This document shows, piece by piece, positions 50,974 through 60,820 of a DNA stretch of 64,000 bases. The position numbers and the translations under genes are program-made. The notes beneath the pieces were generated by a model. It saw nothing but the letters and a program-made list of their open reading frames with translations, did no database searches and was not told the origin of the DNA. The stretch comes from Pseudomonadales bacterium. Lineage in GTDB: Bacteria > Pseudomonadota > Gammaproteobacteria > Pseudomonadales > Azotimanducaceae. The stretch is from the NCBI GenBank assembly GCA_012103505.1, contig WLWP01000001.1, positions 2,728,001 through 2,792,000 on the forward strand, read 5' to 3'. How positions within the stretch are numbered: the first letter of the stretch is position 1; each line of letters opens with the position of its first letter.

Positions 50974-53119
50974 TATTCCAACGTTCCAGAAACAGAAAAC
51001 GCCGGATATCAAAACACTCCTCAGCCATGGGAATCCTAGCAATTTCATGTATCCGCGACCTATCCCGTTGCAAGTGCGCGCCGCGGATTTTGATGAAATC
51101 CAATACGCATGCAGCGGTTGTGGCGGTGAAAAGACCAACGATCGTCGCTACATAGAGGAAGCCATAGGCCTATACGATTGGAAGTTAGACGGCAAAGGCT
51201 CGCTAAACAAGCCTTACAAAGATCTTGAAGATGGCGTTCAAGACGAAATCGACCGCATCCGTAAGGAGATAGCGGCTAAGTCTGCGGCTCTAGCTGAGGC
51301 ACAGGCAAAAAAAGCTGAACTGGATGCCACCCGACCCGCCCGTGAGGCGGCACTCGATGCTGAGATCGCCCGGTTGGAAGCCGACCTCGCAGCAGCTCAA
51401 TCAGAGCTTGGGACGCTCTCACCTCAAGTCACTGCTAAACAGTCAGCCCTTGATGAAGCAACCCGAAAACTCAATGCTGCTTTGGCTGAAATCGACCGAC
51501 TTCAAACCGAAATTGACCGGCTGAACGGTGAGATCGACGATCTCGAAGACAAAATCAACGGCAAACCATCCGGAGAAAGCGAGGAAATTTCAGCGAGATT
51601 GGATGCGTTAACAAGCCAGCTCGAAGCTCGCCAGACAGAACTCGCTCAACTCAAAATTCAAAACGAAAATACAGAGCGAACGCTTTCGGCCAGTTACGAT
51701 CTTGCTGTCGACAGATTAGTAGCGGCTCGACAAAATTTGGCAAACATTCGCGCACAGGTAACCGCGAAACAAGACGAGATCTTAGCGTTGGAAAATCGCC
51801 TTTATGCGAACCCCGCTCTCCAAAGTGCAATGCTTGGCCAAGCAAACGTCTATCGACTCGCAAGGGATTTGCAAAACCAATTCTTTAGTGGAGGACTACC
51901 ACCTACACAAGAATTATTGCGCTTCGCTCAAGAAGTCTTCCAATCGCCTTCAGCGAGTGCTCGTGAAAACGCTTTGGAGTTATTCGTCACCGAGCGGGAC
52001 CGCTTACTCAATCAGCTTGGCCAACAATGCTCTGCGCTTTCACAACCAAGCCAATCAGAATGCGTCGCAATATTGGATGAGTTAACCAATGAAGCACAAT
52101 CGCTGGCAGATACGCTAACAAATGCGCTCAGTAACCCAGAGGTGGGAGGGACACCCGAGGAATGGCGCCGCCTCGATGAGCTCCGAGATGAGCTGAAGGC
52201 GCTAGAAGCACAGATACGCCAAGCAGAACAAGCAGTTACTGCAGCTGAGCAAGCCGTGACTCAGGCTCAACAGGTTTATATAAACGGCATAGACGGGCTG
52301 CAACAGTCAGAAATCCGGCTGACTGTGGAAATCACCCGTATACAAGCGGAGTTTCAGACAGTGAGCGAGGAGCTGACAGCATCTCGTGCCAAGGATGAAC
52401 AGGAGAGAATCGAGAAAACCCCAGACTGGCTGGACGAAATCGCAGCGCTACGCACGGAGATCGAGAGATTAGAAGCCGAGCTAGCTGCAAAACGCTTGGA
52501 AGCAGAAATCGCTCAAGTGGAACAGGACAAACTCGCAGATGAACTCCGCGAGCTACGAGCAAAGCAACGCGAGCTTCAAGGCCGAGTTCGGTATCTCGAA
52601 GCCCAATTGCAACGAAAACGAGATGAAAAGGCACGCCTCGCCGATGAAACGGCTGCACTTGAAGCTGAAATCAGAACTCTCGAAACGGCAATCGCCGCGC
52701 TAGAGGCAGAGCTCAAACGCCTGCTTGCTGGAATCACGTCGGGCACTCGTGGACACAAATCCGCGAACGGACAACAGGCCTTTTTCATTCCACCGCCACT
52801 GGAAGAGACAGACGGCTTTGATAAGGCTGGTTTCGAAACCGCAAAAGCTCTACTCGCTGAAAAGGAGGCTGCTTACGCCAAAGCGCGTGCAGCCAAAGGC
52901 CAGTTGCAGAAGGACGCATACAGCGTACTTAGAGGATTCACGGAACAGCTTTGGGCGCTCAAACTAGCGAAAAAAGTTTTGGCCGGTGTGGACGATGAAA
53001 TAGCCAAACTTACCCAAAAGAAACAAGATCGCCAAGTCCAAGTTGTCGATGAACACAACGATGGCGTCGCGGCTGAGATGGCTCGCACGTCCGAGCTCGG
53101 CGACAAAAAAAACAGGTAA
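50888..53119 (+). CDS. Coiled-coil segment of giant exported protein (middle frame)
   Basis: A 743-residue frame beginning with a Pro/Gly stretch (PGGGTIPPETPGGSIPPEY), a CSGCGG motif, then about 500 residues of heptad coiled coil from about residue 115 (DGVQDEIDRIRKEIAAKSA onward), with Ala, Glu, Lys and Gln dominating. A short globular break lies near residue 310-420. No signal peptide is present, so its export would need fusion to the preceding frame. The coiled coil continues in the next frame across an A8 tract near the stop. I read it as the middle of one gene. If real as separate, its ATG at 50888 has only a weak GTAGG ahead. Confidence 0.6.
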   Translation: MVRDPGGGTIPPETPGGSIPPEYDSMSCDIPTFQKQKTPDIKTLLSHGNPSNFMYPRPIPLQVRAADFDEIQYACSGCGGEKTNDRRYIEEAIGLYDWKLDGKGSLNKPYKDLEDGVQDEIDRIRKEIAAKSAALAEAQAKKAELDATRPAREAALDAEIARLEADLAAAQSELGTLSPQVTAKQSALDEATRKLNAALAEIDRLQTEIDRLNGEIDDLEDKINGKPSGESEEISARLDALTSQLEARQTELAQLKIQNENTERTLSASYDLAVDRLVAARQNLANIRAQVTAKQDEILALENRLYANPALQSAMLGQANVYRLARDLQNQFFSGGLPPTQELLRFAQEVFQSPSASARENALELFVTERDRLLNQLGQQCSALSQPSQSECVAILDELTNEAQSLADTLTNALSNPEVGGTPEEWRRLDELRDELKALEAQIRQAEQAVTAAEQAVTQAQQVYINGIDGLQQSEIRLTVEITRIQAEFQTVSEELTASRAKDEQERIEKTPDWLDEIAALRTEIERLEAELAAKRLEAEIAQVEQDKLADELRELRAKQRELQGRVRYLEAQLQRKRDEKARLADETAALEAEIRTLETAIAALEAELKRLLAGITSGTRGHKSANGQQAFFIPPPLEETDGFDKAGFETAKALLAEKEAAYAKARAAKGQLQKDAYSVLRGFTEQLWALKLAKKVLAGVDDEIAKLTQKKQDRQVQVVDEHNDGVAAEMARTSELGDKKNR

Positions 53120-56100
53120 TGAAGCTGATGTCACACGGGCCAAAGAAGTCGAGACCCAAGACAAAAAACAACTCGACGATCGCGAGGGGGAATTACAAGA
53201 AGCTACCCGAGAAAAATCAGATGCTGAGAAGGACGTCAACGGCAAACGAAGTGCCGCTGAGCAGGCAGACCAGGACCGCCGGCGCCTCCATGCTGACCAA
53301 AGCCGTTTGTTTGCCGAGTTTCAAACAAGCGTAAATCAACTGAAAGAAGCGGAGAGCCAGCTAACGCGCGCGAAATCAAGATCAGCGAGAGCCGCAGCTG
53401 CTAAAGACGACGCTGGTCTCAGCACAGCCACCGCGGAGATCAATCGCTTGGAAAGGGAGATCACTCGTCTAGACGGACAAGTCGAGGCGCAGCGTGGGCC
53501 GCTTTTACTGATGGACCGCCAATACAAGCAAGCGGTCGACCGTCAGAAACAAGCGGAGAGTGATCTCGCCGACGCGGAAGAGAACCTGCGAGAGATGAAT
53601 ACAGCGTTTTGGGACAAGGTGCGCTTTGTTAAATCAAGCCAGGATAAAGTTCGGGAGTCGCTTGAGGCGAGGCTCTCCGCTGAGCGGGAAGTACGCAAAA
53701 CCGACGACGAGATAAAACGCCAGAACGAGAAGGTTAAGCAAGCCCAATCTGACCAAGCCAAAGCCGCCGATGAGGATAGTGAGGTTGTTGCGACCCAAAA
53801 GGAAATCGACAGCCAAACTGAAGCCAAGAACAAAGGTGAACAAGATAAAAACAAGGCGACCAATAAACTCGCTGCCCTAAAAATTAAGAAAGAGGAGTGG
53901 GACAAGCGCAAGTCCAAGGCGGACGATGATCTGACCAAAGCTCGCGACGAACGTGACAAAGCTAAGGACGACTTGCAAAAATTTCTCGTCAACCAATTCA
54001 ACAACGTGCGTCACAAAGTCACGATTGATCTAACGATCATGGATATCTCAAGTGCCGCCAAAGCCGCCGCCGAAGCTGCAGGCGAGCCTCCACCTGACGA
54101 AGACAAGTGGCGGACAGCAGATGAACCCAGACTCGTCACCGTCACCATCGAGTACCGAAGTGCAGGCGGTTCCACAGTTGTCCGTGGTGCCGGTGGTCGA
54201 ACACCGCAAATCAACGGTGCTTTCGACGATGACCTTAGTGCACCAAGCGATGTACCCGCCGCTGCCGCAATTTGCCAGCTCTCTGTTGGTTACATCAGTG
54301 AACCTGTCCCTACTTTGTCCATGGGCGTAATCAAGCGAGATACGGACGTTGGCGAGAAAGGTTTGGAGCCGAAAACTGTAGCGCTCTATTTCGACAAAGG
54401 AAGAGCGCTATACGACTATTGGCCACCAGTGCCACGGCCAAAGTCAGCAGGATCAGGATCGCCAAGTCCGACATCCAATTCAGGAAACCCGGGTGCGCCC
54501 CCAAGTGCACCAGATAACGCTAACGCAGGACCTGCGGGCGATGGTGATGCCGGCGCAGATGTAGAGGAAAAAGATGAAGAAAAAATCCTGGTACATGCGG
54601 CGACGCCATTTGTTACTGGCGCCACCGACATAGATGAAATAGCAGCACAATGTACGTTGGGAAACGCCACCGCAATTGCGATCGGCGGGCAAGAGAGCGC
54701 CGGGATGGAGTCCGAGTCCGTACCACAAATGTGTGAGGCAGGTGGTAGCACAGGCGGCGAGATAGAAGATGTTCCACACGCGAAGTGGGATACAAAAACC
54801 TACACGTCGGGCGTTGAAATGAAAACAACAATCAACGTCCCAAAAGTTAAGCCCGATCAGTGCGAGGGGGATGTTGACTTTCAAGTTGAGTACTTAGACA
54901 GCACCCGGCAGTGGAACGATACAAAATCCCAAAACCACATATACAAACGCCACGCCGGTCTGCTTGGCGATGCGCCACAGGAATACGGAGACTTTGGTAA
55001 GCAAAATAAAGTTCAACTTCGATTCCAAGTGTTCGAAGGTGGGCATCAGGGCAAATCAAAGCAGACTGTCGAATGGAGACTTGGCGGCGTCCAACCCGCT
55101 GTCGATAAGTCGAAGTACGGTCTAGGCGCCCTTGGTGTAACCGAACTGACCGGTCCCAAGGCGCTTGAGACCGATGCTTCAGGTTACTCCAAGGTGGACT
55201 TCCTATTAGAAGAGCGGTGGGGCACCGCAACAGCCACTGCCGAGTGGAAACGCGGCACTACGGTTTGCGCAACCGCGACTATGAAAATAACCCGGCCTGT
55301 AAGCTTGAACGAGATCCACATCGGATTTGCGCCGAAGAACGGTTGGGAGCAAGGCAAAGAGGCCTTTGGCGGCAACTTTAACTTTGACGCTTTGGCAGAC
55401 GCGCTTGAAGGAGACGGGCCTGAGACTTCGTCTTCCATGGCTGTAGGGCTGCTCGACGATTGGATGGATCCGGTCGACGAAAAGAAAATTCTCTTCAGTC
55501 TGATCTCACCAGATGAGGCAAACATCGATCCGAGTGAAGTATCGACCTCGGTTTATGGGCTTGCCTGGAGTTTCGCCACTGACGTTCCGGAAGAGTCAGA
55601 AGTCAAGTTCCAGGCTGAAGTGGACGAAGCACTGAAACCGGTAACGACCCCTGCGCTACTGACAGGCGAACAATCGACATCGACATTGGACCAATTCCAA
55701 ATTGGTCCAGAAGGCAAGCGCTTAACAATCAAGACAGATGAGCCGTTCGTACCCGGCCAAGCTTTCAGCGGTACAGCTAAGCTCGTTCTCTCTGCGGGTG
55801 AGCTGAACATTCCCCTAAAATTTAAGCAGCTTCAACTGGAAACAGAGGGAGTCGTCGTCGACGAAGACGGCATCGCAACGGAAGGGTCCGTGAATTGGTC
55901 TGTTAGCAGTACTGGCCAGGCCTCTTGGCCCTTCAAGGTCGAAGCCTTTGATTTTGAGTTCCGCCTTGAGAAGTTAGGGCTGAGTGCGGGTAGCGACGCC
56001 AAAATCACCGGTAAAGTAAAAGTTCCGAGGCGCGAGAACACCTTTGTGAATTTCGATGCCATCATCGGACCCAAAGGTTTTATCGGTCGCGTCAGCGACT

Positions 56101-57950
56101 TCCCGGAGATTGAGCTTGCCAAACTAAAACTAGAAAGAGGCGCCGCTTTCGTTGTGGATATGCACAGTGAAGAGGACCCCGACGACCTAGATCTAAAAGG
56201 CAATTGGCGCGGCAAAGGTCTAGTGGTTGTTCAAGCAAGCCTCCTGCTACCTGAGGCTCTAAAGGGTGACGCCGAAACGCCACCCAAAATATCCGTTAAA
56301 AATCTTTTCTACAATTCCACGGGGCTAAACGGCGGAATCGATATCGCGTACACAGTCTCCGCAAAGTTAGGCAAAGTCGATTTCGCCATCGAAAAAGTTG
56401 CGGTTGAATTCCAAGCCAACCAACTGCACAAAGGTGAGTTCAGCGGCAAGATGACACTAGCCGAACCTTTCCACGGAAATGTCTCCGCAACGATGAGCCT
56501 CGACCGGGCAGGCAAGTACAGCTTTGCAATCGGTACAGATAAACCTATCACGGCCCCAAGCCTCGGCTTAACTCTTTTGTTAGAAAAAGTTGCCGCAGAG
56601 TACGATCAACCAGCGAAGATCTTTACCTTCGAATTGGAAGCGCAAATGCGCTCAAAGACCTTTAGTGAAATTCGGGTGAATAAGTTCAAGGTCAAATCGA
56701 CTGGTGATATTGAGGCTGACGTCGATCTAAATCTTGATATGGAATTTGGCAAGGGATTCTCCGCACACATTGGCAAGTTTGCACTCAAGAAAACTGACAC
56801 AGAATTCGAAATGAAGCTTGAGACCATCAAGCTGCAGCTATCAGATGCCCTCAAAGGTGATATCGAAGTCATTCAAATTGGGAAAGGGCCAAAGATCGAG
56901 AAATTCTCAGCTACCGTAAAAGCCAACAAAGGACCGGTCACATTCGATGCGAGCGTCGATTACGAAGCAGATGTCTTTAACGGAAAACTTGCCGTCAAAG
57001 TCGAAAAGGTTCTAGAAATAGATGGCTCGTTTGTCCTTGGCACACAAAAACAGGAAGACGAATCGGAATTCACCTACTGGTATGTCGAGCTCAACTCGAA
57101 AGTCACTATCCCACTGGGTCCGCCGCCACCACCACCCTCTGCCACCGGACTCGCCATCACAAAACTTGGTGGTGGTATCGGCTATAACTATGACCCGCCA
57201 ATCGGTCAGGCACCCGGAGCCGTGCGCAAGACAGATACATTCTCCCTCAAGGCAGCGATCGAGATCGGCAACTTCCCAGGCGGTGAAGTTTTCGCCGGGC
57301 GTCTGACCATGGTCTTGGTCTCGGATCGATTCTCAGTTAATGGGAAAGTATGGGTATTGGATCGAGAGTCCAGCCTCTTTGGGGAAGGTCAGCTGGACCT
57401 GTACTGGAAACCATCTGCGAAGCTAGAGGGCTTTGTACGCATGCTTATCGCACTCCCGGGAACGGACGGTAAACTTCTACGTCTGAACGGTCAGGTGGAT
57501 TTCAAATACGCGGGCGGCACAGATTGGTTCATTAAGAGTCGAACCCTTGAGGGCGCCCTTCTCGAAAAGGTAATCGCTGAGGGGAACATCGATATTAAGT
57601 CTGGCTCGGCGTTGCTCGAAGGCAATGTTCGCTACGACTTGGACAAATCCATCCCTCTCGCCGTCGTGACGCTGCAGGTCAAAGTAAATCTACGAGCTGA
57701 CGGCAAGCTTGAGTTTATTGTCAGCGAATCCGAGGTATCACTCACAACCGAGCTGAGATTTAGAGGAAACGTTGACGTCACGCTGGAAACACGCGTACGA
57801 AACTTTGACCTAGCAACTGTGTCTGCCGACGCTCAATTGAAGTTTAATGCCACCAACAGGACAATAAAGGTGGACGGAAGTGTCACCGTCAGCTGGGATA
57901 CCTGGGTACACGCGGGTAGTCACGATGTCGACATAGGATATTCGAGATAG
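53043..57950 (+). CDS. Giant coiled-coil and beta-rich protein (C-terminal frame)
   Basis: A 1635-residue frame. Its first 20 residues are probably out of frame; true coding begins near the A8 tract at 53105. Coiled coil continues to about residue 320. Next come an unassigned globular region, a Pro/Gly/Ser linker (about 460-512), further domains with WDTKTYTSG and VEYLDSTRQWND, and from about residue 900 to the end over 700 residues of long alternating beta strands (KLKLERGAAFVVD, GNVSATMSLDRAGKYSFAIG). PPPPPP lies near residue 1360 and GLAITKLGGGIGYNY follows. The strand repeats suggest a long beta-groove or barrel-like structure. I recognise no family. It is followed two bases later by the fibronectin-type protein. 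Confidence 0.7.
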   Translation: MSMNTTMASRLRWLARPSSATKKTGNEADVTRAKEVETQDKKQLDDREGELQEATREKSDAEKDVNGKRSAAEQADQDRRRLHADQSRLFAEFQTSVNQLKEAESQLTRAKSRSARAAAAKDDAGLSTATAEINRLEREITRLDGQVEAQRGPLLLMDRQYKQAVDRQKQAESDLADAEENLREMNTAFWDKVRFVKSSQDKVRESLEARLSAEREVRKTDDEIKRQNEKVKQAQSDQAKAADEDSEVVATQKEIDSQTEAKNKGEQDKNKATNKLAALKIKKEEWDKRKSKADDDLTKARDERDKAKDDLQKFLVNQFNNVRHKVTIDLTIMDISSAAKAAAEAAGEPPPDEDKWRTADEPRLVTVTIEYRSAGGSTVVRGAGGRTPQINGAFDDDLSAPSDVPAAAAICQLSVGYISEPVPTLSMGVIKRDTDVGEKGLEPKTVALYFDKGRALYDYWPPVPRPKSAGSGSPSPTSNSGNPGAPPSAPDNANAGPAGDGDAGADVEEKDEEKILVHAATPFVTGATDIDEIAAQCTLGNATAIAIGGQESAGMESESVPQMCEAGGSTGGEIEDVPHAKWDTKTYTSGVEMKTTINVPKVKPDQCEGDVDFQVEYLDSTRQWNDTKSQNHIYKRHAGLLGDAPQEYGDFGKQNKVQLRFQVFEGGHQGKSKQTVEWRLGGVQPAVDKSKYGLGALGVTELTGPKALETDASGYSKVDFLLEERWGTATATAEWKRGTTVCATATMKITRPVSLNEIHIGFAPKNGWEQGKEAFGGNFNFDALADALEGDGPETSSSMAVGLLDDWMDPVDEKKILFSLISPDEANIDPSEVSTSVYGLAWSFATDVPEESEVKFQAEVDEALKPVTTPALLTGEQSTSTLDQFQIGPEGKRLTIKTDEPFVPGQAFSGTAKLVLSAGELNIPLKFKQLQLETEGVVVDEDGIATEGSVNWSVSSTGQASWPFKVEAFDFEFRLEKLGLSAGSDAKITGKVKVPRRENTFVNFDAIIGPKGFIGRVSDFPEIELAKLKLERGAAFVVDMHSEEDPDDLDLKGNWRGKGLVVVQASLLLPEALKGDAETPPKISVKNLFYNSTGLNGGIDIAYTVSAKLGKVDFAIEKVAVEFQANQLHKGEFSGKMTLAEPFHGNVSATMSLDRAGKYSFAIGTDKPITAPSLGLTLLLEKVAAEYDQPAKIFTFELEAQMRSKTFSEIRVNKFKVKSTGDIEADVDLNLDMEFGKGFSAHIGKFALKKTDTEFEMKLETIKLQLSDALKGDIEVIQIGKGPKIEKFSATVKANKGPVTFDASVDYEADVFNGKLAVKVEKVLEIDGSFVLGTQKQEDESEFTYWYVELNSKVTIPLGPPPPPPSATGLAITKLGGGIGYNYDPPIGQAPGAVRKTDTFSLKAAIEIGNFPGGEVFAGRLTMVLVSDRFSVNGKVWVLDRESSLFGEGQLDLYWKPSAKLEGFVRMLIALPGTDGKLLRLNGQVDFKYAGGTDWFIKSRTLEGALLEKVIAEGNIDIKSGSALLEGNVRYDLDKSIPLAVVTLQVKVNLRADGKLEFIVSESEVSLTTELRFRGNVDVTLETRVRNFDLATVSADAQLKFNATNRTIKVDGSVTVSWDTWVHAGSHDVDIGYSR
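53105..53112 (+). other. A8 tract at the frame junction
   Basis: Eight consecutive A residues lie where the frame at 50888-53119 ends (AAA AAA AAC AGG TAA) and the frame at 53043-57950 continues (AAA AAA ACA GGT). Removing one A joins them into one coiled coil. It could be a true indel, a transcriptional slippage site or an assembly error. Confidence 0.85.
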
Positions 57951-57952
57951 AT

Positions 57953-59977
57953 ATGAAGAAGCTGGCTGTGAACTGCCTTCTGGTTGCCACCCTCCTGCTT
58001 GCGAGCCAGCCCGTGTTCTCTCAGGGGAGTCTGTTTACGCACTCAACACCTGCAGCAGTTTACTTACGCTGGAACGCCCCTCTGGGTGAGGCGTTTGAAG
58101 GCTTCCACATCGAGCGGCAAACTAATCAAGACGGAAATTGGCAGCGCGTCACAAACGAGCTCATTGTTCCCATTCAGGATGTCGGTCAAATTCAAGCCTT
58201 GATGGGGGCACAAGCTGACAGTTTCCTAGCTTTTTTTGGAGACGGTCTGGTCACAATCAGTGCCAGTCAGTTTAGGGACGTGATGTCGGACCCAGTTGCT
58301 CGAGGCTTCATACAGTTCTTTTCAGTGCAGAACCCCAATATGGGTTACGTTTTGGCAGAACGTTACGTCGATCGGGACGTTGAACAGGAAAACACTGTGC
58401 AATACCGCGTCCAGATACGGCGCAACGGTGACGAGACTCTATGGGCAGAATCTTCCCTGCTCACCCCAAGTTCAAGCCAACAGGTACCCGTACCGAGGGA
58501 CCTAAGTGGAGAAGGGGATGAATCTGTCGCGCGACTAAATTGGCGACACGACGAAACCACCTCAAGCTCTGGAAACAGTGTTGCTTATCGCGTTTATCGT
58601 TCGGATACGCCGTCTGGCCCTTTCACTCCCGCTAGCCTAGAACCGGTTATCCCGACAAAAGTAAATGGCGGCACACCCGACTACCTTTACATCGACCGCT
58701 ACCTGAACAATGGTCAACCTTATTGGTATCGGGTCAGCGCATTAAACGTATTAGGTTTCGAAGGAGCACAATCAACTGCAATTAAGATTATTCCGAAGGA
58801 TACCCGACGCCCACCTACGCCAATGGATTTGATCGCAGAGCTTCAATCTGAGGGTGTATTTCTACGCTGGACACCAATCATATCCTCCGATTTGGAAGGG
58901 TATCGAATCTACCGTGGCGATACGCCTCAAGGAGACTATGGACCGGTTTGGCCCGAATCGGATCAGCCACTCACTCCCAAAATAAGTCGTATTGAACCGC
59001 TCAGCGAAGGCCAAGAGTTTTGGTACTACGTCGTGGCAGTGGATCTCGCTGGTAACGAATCGCTACCCTCAGATCGAGTACAGGTTTTCAAACCTGACGC
59101 GACCCCACCAGAGCCGGTACAAAACCTAGTCGCGATTGCTGGCGATCGAGAACCCGTTGGTATTCACCTAACATGGCAGGCAAACAACGAATCTGATCTT
59201 CAGGGCTACCTTGTCCACCGGACCACTCGCATTGCGGACGACGTTGTTGACGAATCGAAGTTCTTTACTCAAAACGTCGACCCTTTGACTGAGCCAGCCT
59301 ATCTCGATCCCGTGCCGCCAATTTCACAAACAAAATACGCTTATCGTGTCATAGCCGTCGACAATGCTGGTAACTACAGCGAGTCATCGGAAGTAGTAGT
59401 TGCAAGGATGCCGGATACTGTTGCTCCGACTGCACCAGCTCTGCGTTACGTCAGAATGGATAGTGGTGCTGTACAAATCACTTGGCAAGCCAATGGCGAA
59501 CCAGATTTGGAGGGTTACCGTTTATACCGCTCCCTTGATGACAAACAGTTTGCTCCAGTTGGATCCATTGTCGTCGGGCAGGATACTTCCGATAATCCAC
59601 CAGATCTCAATACGATCTATCACTACCATCTGACAGCATTGGATGAGAGCGGCAATGAAAGTGACCCATCGCAATCGCTCTCAGTGATGAACCGGGATAA
59701 CGAGCCACCGAACGCTCCTGATGTCACAGCCATCCACGCGCCAAAAGAAGGACTAGAGATCGAATGGACATCCGTCCCAGGGGACGTGGATCTACTAATT
59801 CTCTATCGTGGTGTTGAAGACGCAGAGCCAGATGTCTTCGCCTACCTCTATGAACGTGAGCAACGATACTTAGACGTTGATGTCGATAGCGATAAGTCTT
59901 ACCAATATTACCTACGCGCGACCGATGCAGCCGAAAACTTCAGCACACCGGGCAAGTCTATGAAGTACTCACCATAG
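57953..59977 (+). CDS. Secreted protein with multiple fibronectin type III domains
   Basis: A 674-residue exported protein. A signal peptide covers about 1-23 (VNCLLVATLLLASQPVFSQ). About six fibronectin type III-like units follow, each with a W near the start, a (L/D)LxGY(R/L)(V/I)YR centre and a Y-Y-(R/Y)V-x-A-x-D-x-(A/L)GN ending (for example YYVVAVDLAGNES, YRVIAVDNAGNYS, YHLTALDESGNES). The first unit has an insertion of about 80 residues. No catalytic motif is visible, so adhesion or scaffolding is likely. The ATG lies two bases after the giant gene, so the genes form one operon. Confidence 0.85.
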   Translation: MKKLAVNCLLVATLLLASQPVFSQGSLFTHSTPAAVYLRWNAPLGEAFEGFHIERQTNQDGNWQRVTNELIVPIQDVGQIQALMGAQADSFLAFFGDGLVTISASQFRDVMSDPVARGFIQFFSVQNPNMGYVLAERYVDRDVEQENTVQYRVQIRRNGDETLWAESSLLTPSSSQQVPVPRDLSGEGDESVARLNWRHDETTSSSGNSVAYRVYRSDTPSGPFTPASLEPVIPTKVNGGTPDYLYIDRYLNNGQPYWYRVSALNVLGFEGAQSTAIKIIPKDTRRPPTPMDLIAELQSEGVFLRWTPIISSDLEGYRIYRGDTPQGDYGPVWPESDQPLTPKISRIEPLSEGQEFWYYVVAVDLAGNESLPSDRVQVFKPDATPPEPVQNLVAIAGDREPVGIHLTWQANNESDLQGYLVHRTTRIADDVVDESKFFTQNVDPLTEPAYLDPVPPISQTKYAYRVIAVDNAGNYSESSEVVVARMPDTVAPTAPALRYVRMDSGAVQITWQANGEPDLEGYRLYRSLDDKQFAPVGSIVVGQDTSDNPPDLNTIYHYHLTALDESGNESDPSQSLSVMNRDNEPPNAPDVTAIHAPKEGLEIEWTSVPGDVDLLILYRGVEDAEPDVFAYLYEREQRYLDVDVDSDKSYQYYLRATDAAENFSTPGKSMKYSP

Positions 59978-59987
59978 ATGTCTCATC

Positions 59988-60040
59988 TTTGGTCTACGCA
60001 AACTAACTTGGTCCGCATAAATAATTTGGTCCACGCAAAC
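59988..60040. repeat. Three imperfect direct repeats
   Basis: Units beginning TTGGTC start at 59989, 60008 and 60026. The first and third share TTGGTC(T/C)ACGCAAAC; the middle one reads TTGGTCCGCATAAA. They lie between convergent genes and have no obvious function. Confidence 0.65.
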
Positions 60041-60064
60041 AAAGACGCCAAACACTTTGTAGAG

Positions 60065-60820
60065 CTAATCTAAACCCGACAAATCGAGGTCCATAACCAG
60101 CGCGGCGTGGTCACTGACAGCCTCACGGCGATGAGCTTGCCTCTCATCAGAAACCCAGATGTGCTGTGTACTCACCACACGGTCAACAAGCTGCGGGGAT
60201 ACGAACAACTGGTCGAGGCGAAAGCCGTTGTCATGCCCTGGCGAATACCAAGTGTATTCTCGTTTGTTGCCATGGAGCAGTCTGAATGCATCTCGCCAAC
60301 CAGCTTGCTCTATTTGGTCGAACCACTGCGTCGTCTTCTTATTGAACACGCGGGTCTGTTCATCAATGCCAATTCGACCGGAGTTTGTATCACCTGCAAA
60401 CACCGCGGGACCCCCGCGCCAGCCCCGCATAACTTTGATAATCGCATCGTGATACTGCGGTTTCCGACCCGTGTGCTGATTGGGGATATGCATACCGGCG
60501 ATAGTGATAGCAGGCGCCTGAATTTTGATAGCTTTAAAGCGCCCTGGCTCGATTGGGCGATGCCGTACGTTACGTGGCAGTACGGGCGTGCGAGACGCAA
60601 TCAACAATCCATTCGCAACCTTGGTAACTTCGCGGCTTGTGGACACTTGGTGACAAAGTCCATCACGGGCAAGCTCAGCAGCAAGAGTCACGCTTGGGGG
60701 CGTTGCGCGAAATTCCGACAAAAGGGCTACATCAGGAGCAAGCTCCACGATCGCTTGCCTTATCTTGTCGATACGAACACCGCCGCCAGCACGGATATTC
60801 CAAGCAAGCACCCTAAACAT
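60065..60820 (-). CDS. Endonuclease/exonuclease/phosphatase (EEP) family protein
   Basis: A 251-residue EEP-fold hydrolase acting on nucleic acid or other phosphoesters with Mg. Catalytic motifs are visible: LAWNIRAGG (Asn), LLSEF (Glu in the family position), AGDTNSG (Asp/Asn) and the terminal SDHAALVMDLD (His). It has no signal peptide. The overlapping plus-strand frame of similar length lacks any family feature and is antisense. It lies alone between convergent genes. Specific substrate unknown. Confidence 0.85.
   Translation of the reverse strand: MFRVLAWNIRAGGGVRIDKIRQAIVELAPDVALLSEFRATPPSVTLAAELARDGLCHQVSTSREVTKVANGLLIASRTPVLPRNVRHRPIEPGRFKAIKIQAPAITIAGMHIPNQHTGRKPQYHDAIIKVMRGWRGGPAVFAGDTNSGRIGIDEQTRVFNKKTTQWFDQIEQAGWRDAFRLLHGNKREYTWYSPGHDNGFRLDQLFVSPQLVDRVVSTQHIWVSDERQAHRREAVSDHAALVMDLDLSGLD

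Noticed and set aside
53105..53113. Programmed minus-one frameshift site (A AAA AAC)
   Set aside because: The bases match a slippery site, but a minus-one shift leads to the third frame, not to the frame of the downstream coiled coil. A plus-one change is needed.
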